Below the pieces are notes generated by a model. The model did not search any database. It saw only the letters and a program-made list of their open reading frames with translations, and was not told where the DNA came from. Positions 1 to 12,425 of a stretch of DNA of 64,000 nucleotides are shown piece after piece. The stretch covers positions 60,234,001 through 60,298,000 of the forward strand of contig NC_133030.1 in assembly GCF_048771995.1 (NCBI RefSeq), given 5' to 3'. Origin of the DNA: Taeniopygia guttata (taxonomy: Eukaryota > Chordata > Aves > Passeriformes > Estrildidae). Position numbers and translations under genes: made by a program. Numbering within the stretch: the first letter of the stretch is position 1; each line of letters starts with the position of its first letter.

Positions 1-1084
1 ATCTCATTTCATTCACAAAAAAGTTTTTACATAGAAAGTTTGTATCTTGTCTCACCATTCAGGTCATCATTTAACTGCTGATAATTTTAATTTCAACAGG
101 CACTTAATGTGCTAATCAAACCTGATAGTTCTCAGCAGGATGGAAAATCCCAAGCATGGGCATGATTATTTGGCTTTTAAAGAAAAACATTCCAGTGCCA
201 AGAGAAAAAAACAAACAACACATCTTTTCTTGTGATTATTTATTGTTCTTTTTTCTTATTATTTATCCACACTGTTCAATTTTATATTCAGGCACAGGTT
301 ACCTCATCTGCTGCTGCTCATAGTAGCAAGAAGGACACAGCACAGAGCAAATGGTAATGAGAGCTCACTGTTTCTTTTGCCACAACTCTTCTTTTTCTTC
401 AAAGGTGACAACAAAGCCAAAATCTCTCATCTCCCACCCTGCTCACAGGGATTGAGCACCTACTCCCTTGAGGAGCAGGATTTAAAGTAGGTGATGGTGC
501 AGATGTGACACAGATGTTCAGAACAATGTAGGCACTTCAGGCACAAGTTCACTTTCCTGCATTCCCATTTCAGCCCTGGGTCTGGGGACCCAGCTGCTGA
601 GGAGCCTTCACGGGATCCAAGCTCCCTCCCTGCCTGTGGGTGGGATCACAACCAGGGAGAAGAGAAATGTCTATTCACCTTCCCCTGACTCAGGCTTGTA
701 AAATACAGCCTCTTGGAGAGACCAGCACCCCAATAAATCCTGAAGTGCCTGGGTGACACATGGCTGTGTGATACAATCAGTCCCAGAGGGAGGAATTCCT
801 GTCTGGCACCATAAACTGATGGGTCACACAGGCTGGGCAGGATGAGGAAACTGCCAAGGAATGGTCCAAGCCTTCCTCCAGCCCTGTCATGGGAAGAGGT
901 GCTCCCTGAGCAGGCCAGGCTTTGACAGAGCAGGAGGCTGATGAAAAGGGTGGAACGACTCATCCAAAGCAGAGCAATCTCTTCTCCATTTGGGAGCAGA
1001 CTTCAGGATTGATCCCAAATCTGTCCCTACCACCAAGCCTTCAGACACAGCATGTGGCATCCCTGCCTGATCATGGCAGAGCAG
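1..1084. other. Intergenic, no recognised gene
   Basis: AT-rich for the first 350 bases, then mixed. It contains short A-rich runs and chance open frames only. I recognise no exon, RNA gene or repeat family here. Confidence 0.6.
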
Positions 1085-1368
1085 ATAGTGATAAGACAAG
1101 AGGGAGTGGTTTCAAACTAAAAGATAAGAGATTTAGATGTTTGGAATAAATACCTGACTGTGAGGGCAGAGGTTCAGACTGGAACCTGGAACAGGTTGCT
1201 CAGAGAAGCTATGGATGCCCCAACCCTGGAATTGTTCAAGGCTGGGTTGGATGGGCTGGAGAGCAGCCGGGTCTAGGAGGAACCATCCCTGCCTGTGGCA
1301 GAGGGTTTGGAACAAGGTGATCTTTAGGGTCCCGTTCAACCCAAACCATTCTGGGATTCTGTGATTCC
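1085..1368 (+). mobile_element. CR1 LINE 3' fragment
   Basis: Matches the remembered CR1 3' UTR from the GATAGTGATAAGACAAG segment through GAACAGGTTGCTCAGAGAAG to the tail CTGGGATTCTGTGATTCC. Plus orientation, 5' truncated, fairly diverged. Confidence 0.9.
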
Positions 1369-2993
1369 ATGCTCTTGTTCAGCCCCAGGTCTGCTGTGCA
1401 GATCTCCTTGTGAGGGTCAGCCAGCCCCCTCTGAGATAGTTCTGATGGAGATGGGGAGAGAAAAGCAGCCACTTCTGCAGATATTTCCTCCTCTGTGTGT
1501 ACCTGCCAACAGCCAGTGAGCTGGGAGCTCATTGCTCAGGCAGCAGCACACAAGGGCATCCCTGGTGGGAGCTGGTTTTCAGAGGCTCAGCTGGCAACCT
1601 CGTGGGGAATGCTCCAGCTGCTTATCAGCCTGGGTCCTCTTGTGTTTTGTCTTCCAGAAAAATCCAATTAGCCTGCTTCCTTTTGCACTTAGCGTTTCTA
1701 ACGTCAAAGAGCATCACCTGGAAGACCTTTAAAAGGCAAAATAAATGCCATGGCAACTGCCAAGATATTTCCAATAAATCCCAGCTGTAGCCTTCAGACT
1801 GCAAGTCCAGGAGACATTTCCCACGTCGTAATTTCTCTCTTTCAATATCCTGTGTTTCTGGGGAAGTATTGACTAAGTGTTAAGCCTCCAGACTTAATTT
1901 TTGGTTCAATCCCTTGAAAGAGAAAGAACCCCTCGTTCAGTTTATCTGGAAATGCTGGTACAGAAAAGCTGATCGCTGTGATTAATTGTCACATCTGTGG
2001 GAGAATCCTGTTAAGGGAAAAATTAGACTCAGCCCTACATGGGTTATTTACAACCCAGCTGCTCCAGCCATTAAAATTGCCCTGAATAACTGCTCCCCCC
2101 ACCACACTCTGAACAAGCAGATTAGTCCCTGAGATCACAAGCCCCCATGTTTTCCAGCTCAGCACATCTCATCACAAAATCAAGGCCTTGCTTCAATAAA
2201 TAGCATTGATGAGGGCACTGTTGCTGGAATGAGCCTTCCCTAGCAATGCTTCCACTCTGGAAAGAGCCCCCTCTGAGCACTAAAGAAACCCATCAGAAAT
2301 AACCTTGGATTTTGTATTTTTATATCTGTGTAGCTGTGGAAACACAGTGAAGAGGGGTGGTTTTTGTTCTGCGAGGCAAATAGAAGATCTGTGATATCCT
2401 TCAAGGATCTTTCAAGGCTTCCCTCTCAGCCTGTTGCAAGCAAAGGCCTCTCTTGCCCAAGCTATGCACTTTTTTTTTATCCAAACACCTCCCTTTCCCT
2501 AGCATAGATCAATCCAGTGCCGAACACATTCCTTGGCATCCTCACCCCTGATTGCCCTCAGGCTGTTGCAACACTTCACATGTTCCCCTCTGGATGTGGT
2601 GACCAGAGGGGTGACTTGGCATTGGAGGGGGCTGGGCTGACCCCTGCTCTTGCTGAATCCACACTCCAGTGGTGTCTGGGACACACAAGGAGCTGCCTGA
2701 GAGATGAATCACCTGTTGCTTGGGATGAACTCTCTTCTCTCTTCTCAGCTTGCTGGAGTTACTGCTGAGGTGGCTGCAGGAAGAGGAGAGCACAGAGCAG
2801 AGCATCTGCTGGGACACATCCCTGTTGGATCCTCATGCCAAAGTGCCCCAAAAGTATCCACAGGAATAACCCAGCTTAAGTTTTTCACTTTCACTGCATC
2901 CCTCTTTTCTCCTCCCTGCCTTGGCTCTGGTCCCTACTTTGCACTGCTGCTGGGAGGGCTCCCTGCTGCCTCCTTATAGCTGGCTTTGTAAAA
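1369..2993. other. Intergenic, no recognised gene
   Basis: Mixed-composition sequence with only short, unsupported open frames. Nothing recognised. Confidence 0.55.
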
Positions 2994-3163
2994 CCATGGA
3001 ATTATAGAACAGTTTGATGGGAAGAGGGCATCAAGACCATCCAGTTCCAACCCCTTTGCAGTGGGCAGGGACACTTTTCACTTGGTTTCTCCAAGCCCTA
3101 TCCAACCTGGCCCTGAACACTTTGGGGAATGAGGCATCCACAGCTTCTCTGGTTTCTTTTCTA
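2994..3163 (-). mobile_element. CR1 LINE 3' fragment
   Basis: Reverse complement of the CR1 tail: ATTATAGAACAGTTTGATGG, then the TTCCAACCCCTTTGCAGTGG motif and GCATCCACAGCTTCTCTGG. About 170 bp and diverged. Confidence 0.85.
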
Positions 3164-3477
3164 ACGTGCAGTGACTGGGCTGTTCTGCCCAGAAAATCAC
3201 CTCACTGCCCCACCACCAAAAACATCTCTTCAGAGCAGAGCAAACCCCCCTTGCATCTCTGCTTTCTCCCTCCTTTCCAACCCATCAAGGAGAGTCAGGA
3301 CCCCTGCAACAGGAGCAGAGACTCATCTTTCTGCCAACTCCAGCATTCACTGGATTTTGAATAATGTCCTCCCAAATCTACACAGGGCAACGATCAGCCC
3401 CTCACAAAACCTCCTTGCAAACTACCTGATGCTTACATCACACCAGAATTTCTCTCCCAAATACCTTCATGGCACCA

Positions 3478-3551
3478 GGAGTGCTGATCCTAGCATGAGC
3501 CCTGGGATTTGGATCAGCCCAGAAGTGCTGATCCCAGCCTGAGCCCTGGGC
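3478..3551. repeat. Short direct duplication
   Basis: A segment reading roughly AGTGCTGATCCNAGCNTGAG followed by CCCTGGG occurs twice, starting near 3480 and 3526, with a short spacer. A small local duplication with two mismatches. Confidence 0.7.
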
Positions 3552-4058
3552 ACCTCAGTGATGGTAATAACAGGCACAACCTATTAGTGCAACCCAGTTA
3601 TTGCAGGTGCCTCACACACGAGCCTGCCTTTAATGATGTCTGCGTGCACAAGCTGTTCTTCCCTGCAGCAACCCCGGCAAACAGAGTGACCTGGGGCAGC
3701 ACAACAAGCTCGTCTAAGGCAGGGTTAAGTAGGTGATGATAAACTCTCACCACCGTAATCAAAGCCCACGCAGGCAGCACCAGATGTGTTCTGCATCCTG
3801 CAAAAAAGGCTCGGGGCCAGCTCTTAGTGTGAGCCAAAGGGTTTTCCCAGAACTAGGCTGAGCCTGGAATGAGGCTTGGGAAGGGAAGTGCTCCTTGAGG
3901 CAGGACTGTCCTCCAAGAGAGTGCATGGGACACTGTTGGAACCCAAGACACCACCAGGAAAGGGGCAGGGGACCAGCATTGCCCTCCTTTGGTGACGCAG
4001 GAACAGAGGATCCCTGCTGCAAAAACACCCAAGCAAGTCCTGGTGGGAGAACATGTAT

Positions 4059-4308
4059 TGGTAGAACAAGGGAAAATGGCTTTAAACTGGCAAAGGGTGG
4101 GGTTAGATTAGATGTTAGGAAACAATTCTTCCCTCTGGGGCTGCTGAGGCCCTGGCACACACTGCCCACAGAAGCTGCGGCTGCCCCATCCCTGGCTGTG
4201 TTCCAGGCCATGGAATAACCTGGGATAGTGGAAGGTTTCCCTGCCCATGGTGGGAATTGGATGATCTTAAAGCTCCCTTCCAACCTGAACCATTCTGTGA
4301 TTCTGTGA
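4059..4308 (+). mobile_element. CR1 LINE 3' fragment
   Basis: AATGGCTTTAAACTG, GATTAGATGTTAGGAAACAA and TTCTTCCCTCTGGGG, ending CCATTCTGTGATTCTGTGA. Plus orientation, about 250 bp, 5' truncated. Confidence 0.93.
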
Positions 4309-4965
4309 CCAAAGGAGATTTTCCAGACCACCTGTTGTAGCCACAGGCTCAGCCTCATCTGCAAAGGACCCAGTCCTCAGGACTGGGGGCTGCTGTTGTG
4401 TTCATTAGGAAGAAATTGTAAGCTGCTCAGGAAAGCATAAACATCTGGAGGAAACCTGGATTTGGGTAGGATTCAGTGGCAGGACCAGACAAGGAAGCCA
4501 TAAGTGGGAGGCAGGTAGCCCCAAACCGACCTAAGTGAAAAGAATGGATGGGGGGAGAGAATTAAGCATGAGAAAATCACTTCTGGTGTTGTCCAGAGTA
4601 AGTTTGCATTGCGTGGCTTGGCAAGCATGTGATCTTTAGTGCAAGAGCCTCCAAAGGGGAGGGTACAGGAGCTGTTTTGCTGGGGGATGTTTGGATCAAG
4701 ACAGAAGGGTGAGGATCAGGAGTCAGCCAAATCACATAAATCAGTGGGATTTCACAGCCTGATTTCAAGGCTTTTGAGGATAATTAAGTATCATTGCAGA
4801 TCTGAGGCACTGCTTCAGAGTCCTTTCAACATTCAAGGCCTGCAAGCATTTATTTGATGTGCAATAAATTGATTCATTCTTGCCAGAAGTAGAGATAATG
4901 TGCTGTTGATGTCCTTAGGTATGGGTGTTTTCATGGACATTTAACATAGCACTTCCTTTCTGCAT
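4309..4965. other. Intergenic, no recognised gene
   Basis: Mixed to AT-rich sequence between two CR1 copies. No exon, RNA gene or repeat family recognised. Confidence 0.5.
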
Positions 4966-5013
4966 TAAAAAAAACAAAAACAAAAAACCAAAAAACAAAC
5001 AAACAAAACAAAA
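4966..5013. repeat. A-rich (AAAAAC/AAAC)n simple repeat
   Basis: A run of A with regularly spaced C, immediately before a minus-strand CR1 fragment. Confidence 0.85.
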
Positions 5014-5180
5014 CCTCTTAGGGAAAATCTCTTGCTTAATATCTAACCTAAATCTCCCCTCCTTCAGCACAAAGCCATTTCCCCTCATCCTGTCACTCCA
5101 GGCCCTTGTACAAAGTCCCTCTCCAGCTCTCTTGGAGCTCCTTTAGGTACTGGAAGGTGCTCTAAGGTCTCCTCAGAGCC
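5014..5180 (-). mobile_element. Internal CR1 LINE fragment lacking its 3' end
   Basis: Resembles the reverse complement of the CR1 region further from the tail: TTGCTTAATATCTAACCTAA, CCATTTCCCCTCATCCTGTC, then a GGAAGGTGCTCTAAGGTCTC-like part. The 3' tail is absent and is replaced by the A-rich simple repeat. Confidence 0.8.
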
Positions 5181-7389
5181 ACAAGACCAGCTCCCTAAAC
5201 ACTACATCCTTTTGAAATCATGCTTTTCCTCCCGCTTCCCAGCTTCAGTTTGTAAACTATTTGTATGGTGATGGTTTTTAAATAGCTCCCAATGAGCATT
5301 TTACATACAGGGAATGGCAGAGGAAAATAAGTCTGTGGGCTGGAGATTTATGTAAACACAAATTCCCTGCAACAGCAAGTTCCTCACTGCATGTGGCTCA
5401 TTTTACAAAAACACATCATCAGATAAAGCGGGTACGTGATTCATTTGCTGCCCTCTGATGTGGTGGGGCTCTTGAATGAGAGTTTAAACTATCCTGCTTA
5501 AAATCAGACTCACAGGACTTCCAGGCTGAGGAAGCATGGCTAAAGGCAGGCTGAGTTTATAACAGACATGGAGTTTGTGCAAACCAGATTTTTCTGTGGG
5601 TGATAAAAATTCTCATGGGGTCTAGGAAGAGGTTTTGTTTAGCTGCGCCAAGCTGTTGGTCATAGAAAGTCATAATTATATCTACTGGCCTGCTCTGGAA
5701 GCTGTTACAGCCTTGACATTCATTGCCAGTGGATGTTTTACCTTTCCTTGCTTGTGCTAGAAATATCATGGGCCCACAATGATGGCAGAGTGCTAGACAG
5801 TGCAAAATATCAGACCAAAATAGATGGGTCCTGTCTTTCAGCAGCGCTGCTGTCTTGCTTAATATCTAATCTAAACAAGATAAAAAGCACTTTGGTGTGG
5901 AGATCCAGAACTCTCTGCAGGGAAATCTTTTAGCTTCATTCTTCAGAGAGGAAACTAAAGCTCTGGTAGAGTTGCTTCCAGTTGGATTTGACCTCCAAAT
6001 CCCCAACCTCTCCGTCCTGGCCACAGCCTGTCTCACCACAGTGGTTAGTCACACTCATATGACACAGGGAGAGTTTCACACTGGAGCTCAAAATCCTGTT
6101 TTGTCCCTTAAGCTTTTGTTGGCTGGCTTACTCTCCATGAGTTATCCAAGTAAAATGCCCAGGAGTGGCTTGTGCAGAGAAAGAAAACCCTGGCCCTTGG
6201 TCTCCCTGCAGTAAAACTCCTTCCTCCTCCCCCTAACCCATCCCAGGTCTTCTGGCCACAGAGACCCTCTGGCACAAACTGAGTCCCCCCTCTCTGCCTG
6301 TGTTTTGGAGAAACTGGGTGAAGACAACCTCCAAGCACAGGTGTGGGGAATTTTGGTCAGGTTGGTGGGCAGGTTTGCTCTGGAGAACGGGTTGAGGTTG
6401 GTGTACAGGGTGAATGAACCTTCTTCTGAGCATGAAGGAGCATCCCCCATGACCAGAGGAAGCACATCCTTGTCAGCACCCCAAGCAGTGCTGGGGAGGG
6501 AATTGGTATCAGAGCAAAACTGTTCAGCCATCACCAAATGCACTCACTAAGGGAGCTGCAAACCAGGCACTTCAGTAAAAAACTTAAAGAAAAGTGTGTA
6601 CATGGTTCTGGTTCCCAGCACTGCCCCCACAATCCATCTGCTGAGAGCTCCCTCTGCTCTCCTAAGGAATATCTTATTCCCAGCTACTCCCCCAGGACCA
6701 GAGAGGAAATTCCCTTGTTTGAACACACCAGTGCCAGTGTACCACAGCCCTGGAGTTTCCCTGCAGAAGCCTGCCCACATTTGGCTCCTGACCACAAAGC
6801 ATTTGCTTTGCATTTAGCAGGAACAACCAGTTTAGTGTTTGAATGAATGATCGGTGTTAATTAGTATCATTCAAAATTAAAATAAAGGTCAGAGGAGGGT
6901 AAGCATTATCAAAGGGCCTTGTTTGCTCAAAGGAAACATTAATGACACTTGTTCAGTGCTTCAAGATAAACTTGTTCAGGCAGTGAGTTAATGAAGAAAT
7001 AAATACTCCTCTCCAGTGAACGTCACTGCTCCTCAAACACAAACCACATGTCTTTCATCTCAAGGGGTGCCCTGCCCTATCTCTCATCTCTCCTGGCTGT
7101 TCATTCCTCCTCACTCTGGAGATGCCAGCTCTCCTCCCTGAAGAGCTGCAGGATGGGCCCACCACTGGAGATGGGCCCACCACTGGACTTGGGCTGACAG
7201 CTTCCCCCTGCAGAGCTGTCACCCAGGGACTCCTGCAATGCCACCTCACTGCCCTTCTTCCAACTCCCTTTCACTATGAAGCAGTGGACACAGGGGTGCC
7301 ACTGGGCTTGGGATTATGGGGAGCTGCTTTCAGGACCTTAGACTGACCACACAAGCATGAGTTCCTCTGCTTCCACCCTCAGCTGCCCA
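5181..7389. other. Intergenic, no recognised gene
   Basis: No exon recognised. 6840-7015 is AT-rich with homeobox-like TTAATTAG and a TCF/LEF-like ATCAAAGG at 6908-6915, and could be a conserved noncoding element. A 20-bp unit, GATGGGCCCACCACTGGA-like, is duplicated at about 7151-7188. Confidence 0.5.
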
Positions 7390-8198
7390 TCCAGAGGGAC
7401 CTTGACAGGCTGTGCCCATGTAAACCTCCTGAAGTTCAATAAGGTCAAGTGCAAGATCCTGCAGGTCTGTCAGGGCAATGCCAAGCACAGGTAAGAGATG
7501 AGGAGAGAGTGGACTCAGAGCAGCCATTAGGAGAAGGATTTAGGGGTGTTGGTGGAGGAGAGGCTGGACATGAGCCTGCAATGAGTGCTGGCAGCCCAGA
7601 AAGTCATTCTGTGTCCCTCACTGTGCCCACAGCGGGGTGAGCTGGGTGAGGGAGGGGAATTGTGTCCCTGCACTCTGTTCTGCTGAGAGCCCACCCGCAC
7701 TGCTGTGTCCAGCTCTGGGACCCCCAGCACCAGAAAGACGTGGAACTGTGGGAGCAAGTCCAGAGGAGGCCATGAAGATGCTCTGAGGGATGCAGAGCCT
7801 CTGCTGTGAAAACAGGCTGAGAGAGCTGGAGGTGTTCAGCCTGGGAAAGAAAAGGCTCTGAGAGAACCTTCCAGAACCTTCCAGTGCCTAAAGGGTCTGC
7901 AAGAGAGCTGGAGAGGGACTTTTTACAAGGCATGTAGCAATTGGACAAGGGGAAATGTTGTCATACCTACAAAATACTGGTTTATATTAGATACAGGGAA
8001 GAAATTGTTCCCTCTGAAGGTAGTGAGGCCCTGGCCCGGATTGCCACAGACGCTGTGGCTGCCTCATGCTTGGACATGTTCCAGACCAGCTTGGACAGGG
8101 CTTTGAGTAACTTGGTCCGGTGGAAAGTGTCCCTGCCCATGAGAGAGCATTGCAATGAAATCTTGAAGGTCCCTTCCAAACCATTCTGGGATTCTGTG
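7390..8198 (+). mobile_element. CR1 LINE, longest copy (end of ORF2 plus 3'UTR)
   Basis: About 800 bp in plus orientation. It begins in the decayed C-terminal part of the CR1 reverse-transcriptase reading frame (CAGAGGGACCTTGACAGGC, CTCCTGAAGTTCAATAAGG), continues through AGAGGAGGCCATGAAGATG and GGAGAGGGACTTTTTACAAG, and ends with CCATTCTGGGATTCTGTG. The frame is broken by substitutions and indels, so it is inactive. Confidence 0.94.
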
Positions 8199-11100
8199 CC
8201 TGATGCTCCTAGATTTGCACCTCTAGAGGTGGATGCACCACCAGATCACAACCTGCCATGGTCAGGGCCACCTTCCTGCCCCGTGTCTGTGCAGCACCTG
8301 GTGCAACAGAGCCTGGCTGAGGGTCCCAGATACACAGGATGATTTGTGGGTCTAGATCCTTCCCAGCTGCCTGCTGGTGCAGCATAAGGCAGAAATAAAT
8401 GAACTGAGCTCTTACCTGAGAGCTGGGTCACCTTCTGCAGGTGCTTCGCTGCATCATCAACAGAGGGAGCCCGAGGATGTCTGTGCTCCAGAGTCAGACA
8501 CCTCAGGCAAATGTAGGGTGGGATGAATCCTGGGCTAAATAAATATTAATATGTTCAAAAACCTGCAGTAGCAGCATTCACAGATATTTATATATACACA
8601 GAAAGAAAGGGAGGGAAAGTACGTGCACACCCTTTAGCTTCTCCATGACCCCCAAAATGCCATTAATCACTTTCAGCAGGAGAGCAGAGTGCAGCAAGTT
8701 CTGCCTCCTGCTACATCTTCCACACTGCCAATAATTTGGCAAACCCTGCCCTGCCATCAGCAGTGGGGTGAGAGGGCTGCACAGAAGAAATTGAGGTACA
8801 GGGTCCGGGGGTTTCCAGGCTGCACTGTGCTCCATGAGCCAAGAGCTCAGCATTCCATCTCCCGCTGCTAAAACCACTGAAGGCTGAGGAAGATGATATT
8901 TCCATCTTTTGGAAACTAAACACTGGGAACACGCCTACACAGCCGTTGTCTTAATCTCCCGAATTCAGTCAGAAGTAAAGAACAGGCAGAGGTCAAACTT
9001 TTCCTGGCTTAATAGAAACGCTGTCAAAATTTTAACCACTTCCCTGCTGGCAGCTCACGGATTTCCCATTATTCCCGTGTGTGAGGAGCACACACAGGCC
9101 TTTGCAGCAGCAAGTCTCTCTTCTCCCCCTTCCCTGTGCGCTCAGGTGTAGGAATGTGTCCCCAGTTGACAGAGTGAAAAAGTTACCCTTTGTCTACTTA
9201 AAAAGGAGAAAAGCCCAGAAGTTTCTCTGTTCAATTTGGTTAAAAGACACCTCACAGGACCTTGGAGACTTCACCTCAAATTTAAGGATAGCCAGTTGGA
9301 CAAGAGCTGAAAAGTCCCACCTAAGCAATTCACTAGAAAAAGAAGAAAACAAAATAAGTAAATCACTTTTGAGAAGTGTTTTAGCAGGAGCAAGAACCTC
9401 TTGCTCTGGCTCAGTTTTTCTTTGTAAAGAGCTTTTTTATTTTGCCTTTTATTAAAACTTTTTTTGTTTCCAACACTGTCACAGGATCCATCCTGCTACT
9501 TCTGTGCCATCTGAGGTAGCTGAGCTATCAAGGGTATATTACTTGTCTCTGAGAGCTTGTAAGGCCTGAGGACCATCTGTGGGGAGATGCAATCCTGCCT
9601 CCATCCCGATCCATCCCGAGGCACCCGGCAGAGCCGCTCTGCCGTGCCAGGAGCACACGCGCCAGCCTGATGCTGCTGCCTCGCCCCATCTCACACACAC
9701 GGCGGGAGAAGAGGCAGGAAAGATGGGCTTCCAGGGGGAGCAGATGGGCACCTGTCAGCAGCCATATGTCAGGAGATCAGTGCTTTGTATTGTGCATTAA
9801 CCCAAAAAAAAAAAAAAAAGGAAAATGGAAAAATGGGGGGAAAAAAAGCCACCTTCTGTAAGATTTTTAATCACGTGGTCCTCAGATGCTATGTAGAAAA
9901 AAAAAATTGGCAGGTCTTCCCTTTTTTTCTTGAGTGAACAGGAGCAAAGCAGCCTGGTATCCCATATTTATCCCAGCACCCCTCACCCTTTTGGAAAAGC
10001 AGCAAAGAGGAATCCACCTCCCTGAGTTACTTCTCTCAGGAAATAACCCTTTCATGGGAGACGAGGGCAACTGCACACAGATGGCCAACCTGGAGAGCAG
10101 GAGCAACGAACTGGTGAAAGGTTTGAACCCTGCAGCTCAGCACCATCACTTCTCAAAAGGTCAGGAGTTAATTCAGATCTATAGGTGGACCGTCATAAAG
10201 ATCCCAAGCCTTGAAAGTCGATAGCAGACACCAAGTGTGACACATTAGACACCGATGGGGTGAAGATGCTCAGGTAACTCTATCCTGCCTTCCAGACCTC
10301 TGTGTGGAGGCTGTTTGCTCCAGCCCAGCTGTCTCCCAGCTCAGGAGCCATACGGCTGGTGGGACTTCAGAGAGGGAGATCAAATTCAGAGGCAGAAAAG
10401 CAGGCAGTTGTTTGCTTTCCACATCCCTGCTCAACTTTTGGCCTCCTACTCTCATAATGAATTTCTGGGAGGTTCTCAGCACTGCCTGCTCTTTAGCAGG
10501 CTGCACTTCCAGCTACAAAAATAGCGCAGACACTAAAACGATCTTCGGGAATCAGATAAGAGCTCCTCCCAGGAGGAAGAAAAAAGGTTTCTTTCTTCTC
10601 TTTTCTTTTTTTGTTCTTTGTGTTTGAGGAGGCTGATGTGCTACAAATATAGATTGTGATTTCCATCCCAAAGTGCTTCGCAAGAGCTCGGCTGGCACCT
10701 CTGCGCAGAGCTGGCAGCAGGCACTGCTGGGATGAGCTCTGCAGCTCCACAGAGCAGCACAGCCCACCCCAGCCGCTCACAAAACCTGTCCAAATAACTG
10801 CACAGCACAACTGCAAGAGACCTTCTGGTGTAGAAACTACCAAAGATGACAGAAGACACTGTTTTCTGACATTACTACTAAAATGTAGCTCTGAGAGGAA
10901 AATGTGTAGGTAAAAGCTCTGGCATATCACAGGTTTCTGTGGTCTTGGACAAATCATCTTTCCCACTGAGTTTTGCCAAGGAAAGCCTTAGGGAGCCTCC
11001 CACGTCTCCAGCTGGTCACCACACTCCTCCCTTCACCCGGGTTTGATGGGGACCAGACTCTCCCAAGCCACCTCAGCTCATTAATGGGGACCAGTGCCCG

Positions 11101-12199
11101 TGTTGGGTCAGTTCTCCCATCCCTGTGGCTTCTATCAGCTCTTGGAGGGATCCCACCAGTCCTGGAGCCAGGCAGAGATAAGCCCTGGGAACATGGGGGT
11201 GGGAGAGGGGAGGGAAGGGGGTGTGGAACTTCCACCAGTGCTTCCCCCCACTTGCTGCTTTTCATGGAAACCTATTATAAACCTTTCCCTTCTCTAAAAT
11301 GAGAGCTTCACTACCGCCTTATCTGCATACTGTTACTGATAAGCACTCTGATATATGTGTCCGGTCACGCTGTGAACTCCCTGCCCCTGCTCAAATCCCT
11401 CTGCACAGGAACAGACACCCACAAGCCCCCAAAAGAGAGCCTTTAGATGCTACATAAACACAGATAAATACAACACAATACATCAAATGGAGTCATGAGG
11501 GACCTCCAGTGGTGTCCTAGCTCATCCCCCAAAGGCAGGGTGAAATTACACTTTATTGCCCAACCCAGTGCTAAAAATATCCATTGGCCAAAATTCCAGT
11601 CTTCCCGAGCAACTCCCTCCTTTTGACCCTTCAAAGCTTTTTCTGGAATTGGATGTTCCTCACAGCAGTTTAAGCCCAGACACTTTCCTGTCCCTGGCAG
11701 ACCCAGTGAATGGTTCATTCCATCCTGCTCACAGCACACATCTGGAGTTGGTTACAGATCCTACTCAGGCTTTGTTACATTTGCATCTCTCCTCTAGACA
11801 AGCAGTGGCATTTTTTGTGGGAAAAAACAAAGAGTCAGTAGTTGGTCACAAGGCACAAAGCGGAGCTGGTGACAGTGCTGGAAGGAGAGGGTGATGTGGC
11901 TCATTTGTTGGTGGTAAAAACAGGTCCCAGCAGGGGCACCAGGGCCAGGCACTAGGAGACCCCAGAGATGTTTTGCAGCACAACTTGTGCCAGCATTCCA
12001 TTCCCATCTCTGGGCTGGTACACATGTGCAAGGCTGTGTTTTGCAGTATTTTTCCATTTTTAATGCTCTTCTAAAGATTTTCCTTGCAAGAGCTCAGAAA
12101 GTGAGACATAGTTATAAAATAGTTGTAAAACCAGAATGAGTGCATATTGGACCAAACCTACATACTCCAGCATCGTCTGACAGAGGGAAGGGTCAGATG
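8199..12199. other. Intergenic, no recognised gene
   Basis: No exon recognised. A poly(A) run lies at about 9805-9820, and a small GC-richer patch at about 9595-9715 contains several CpG but has no supported frame. Open frames here are short and overlap on both strands. Confidence 0.55.
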
Positions 12200-12425
12200 G
12201 GATTTTAGAAATAAATTCTTCCCTGTGAGGGGTTAAGGCCCTGGCACAGGTTGCCCAGAGAGGCTGTGGCTGCCCCATCCTTGGATGTATGCAAGGCCAG
12301 GTTGGACAGGACTTGGAGCACCTGGGATAGTGGAAAGTGTCCCTACCATGACAGAAGGGTTGGAACAATATGGTGCTATACATCCATTCCAACCCAAACC
12401 ATTCCACAATTCCACGATTCTGTGA
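12200..12425 (+). mobile_element. CR1 LINE 3' fragment
   Basis: GATTTTAGAAATAAATTCTT, CACAGGTTGCCCAGAGAGGC and AGGCCAGGTTGGACAGGAC, ending CCATTCCACAATTCCACGAT then TCTGTGA. Plus orientation, about 226 bp. Confidence 0.92.

Noticed and set aside
3759..4364. 201-residue minus-strand frame
   Set aside because: Runs across a CR1 fragment in antisense; no similarity to a known protein apart from repeat-derived wording.
5840..5890. Possible CR1 remnant (TTGCTTAATATCTAATCTAA)
   Set aside because: Only about 25 matching bases, with no flanking CR1 sequence; too short to support.
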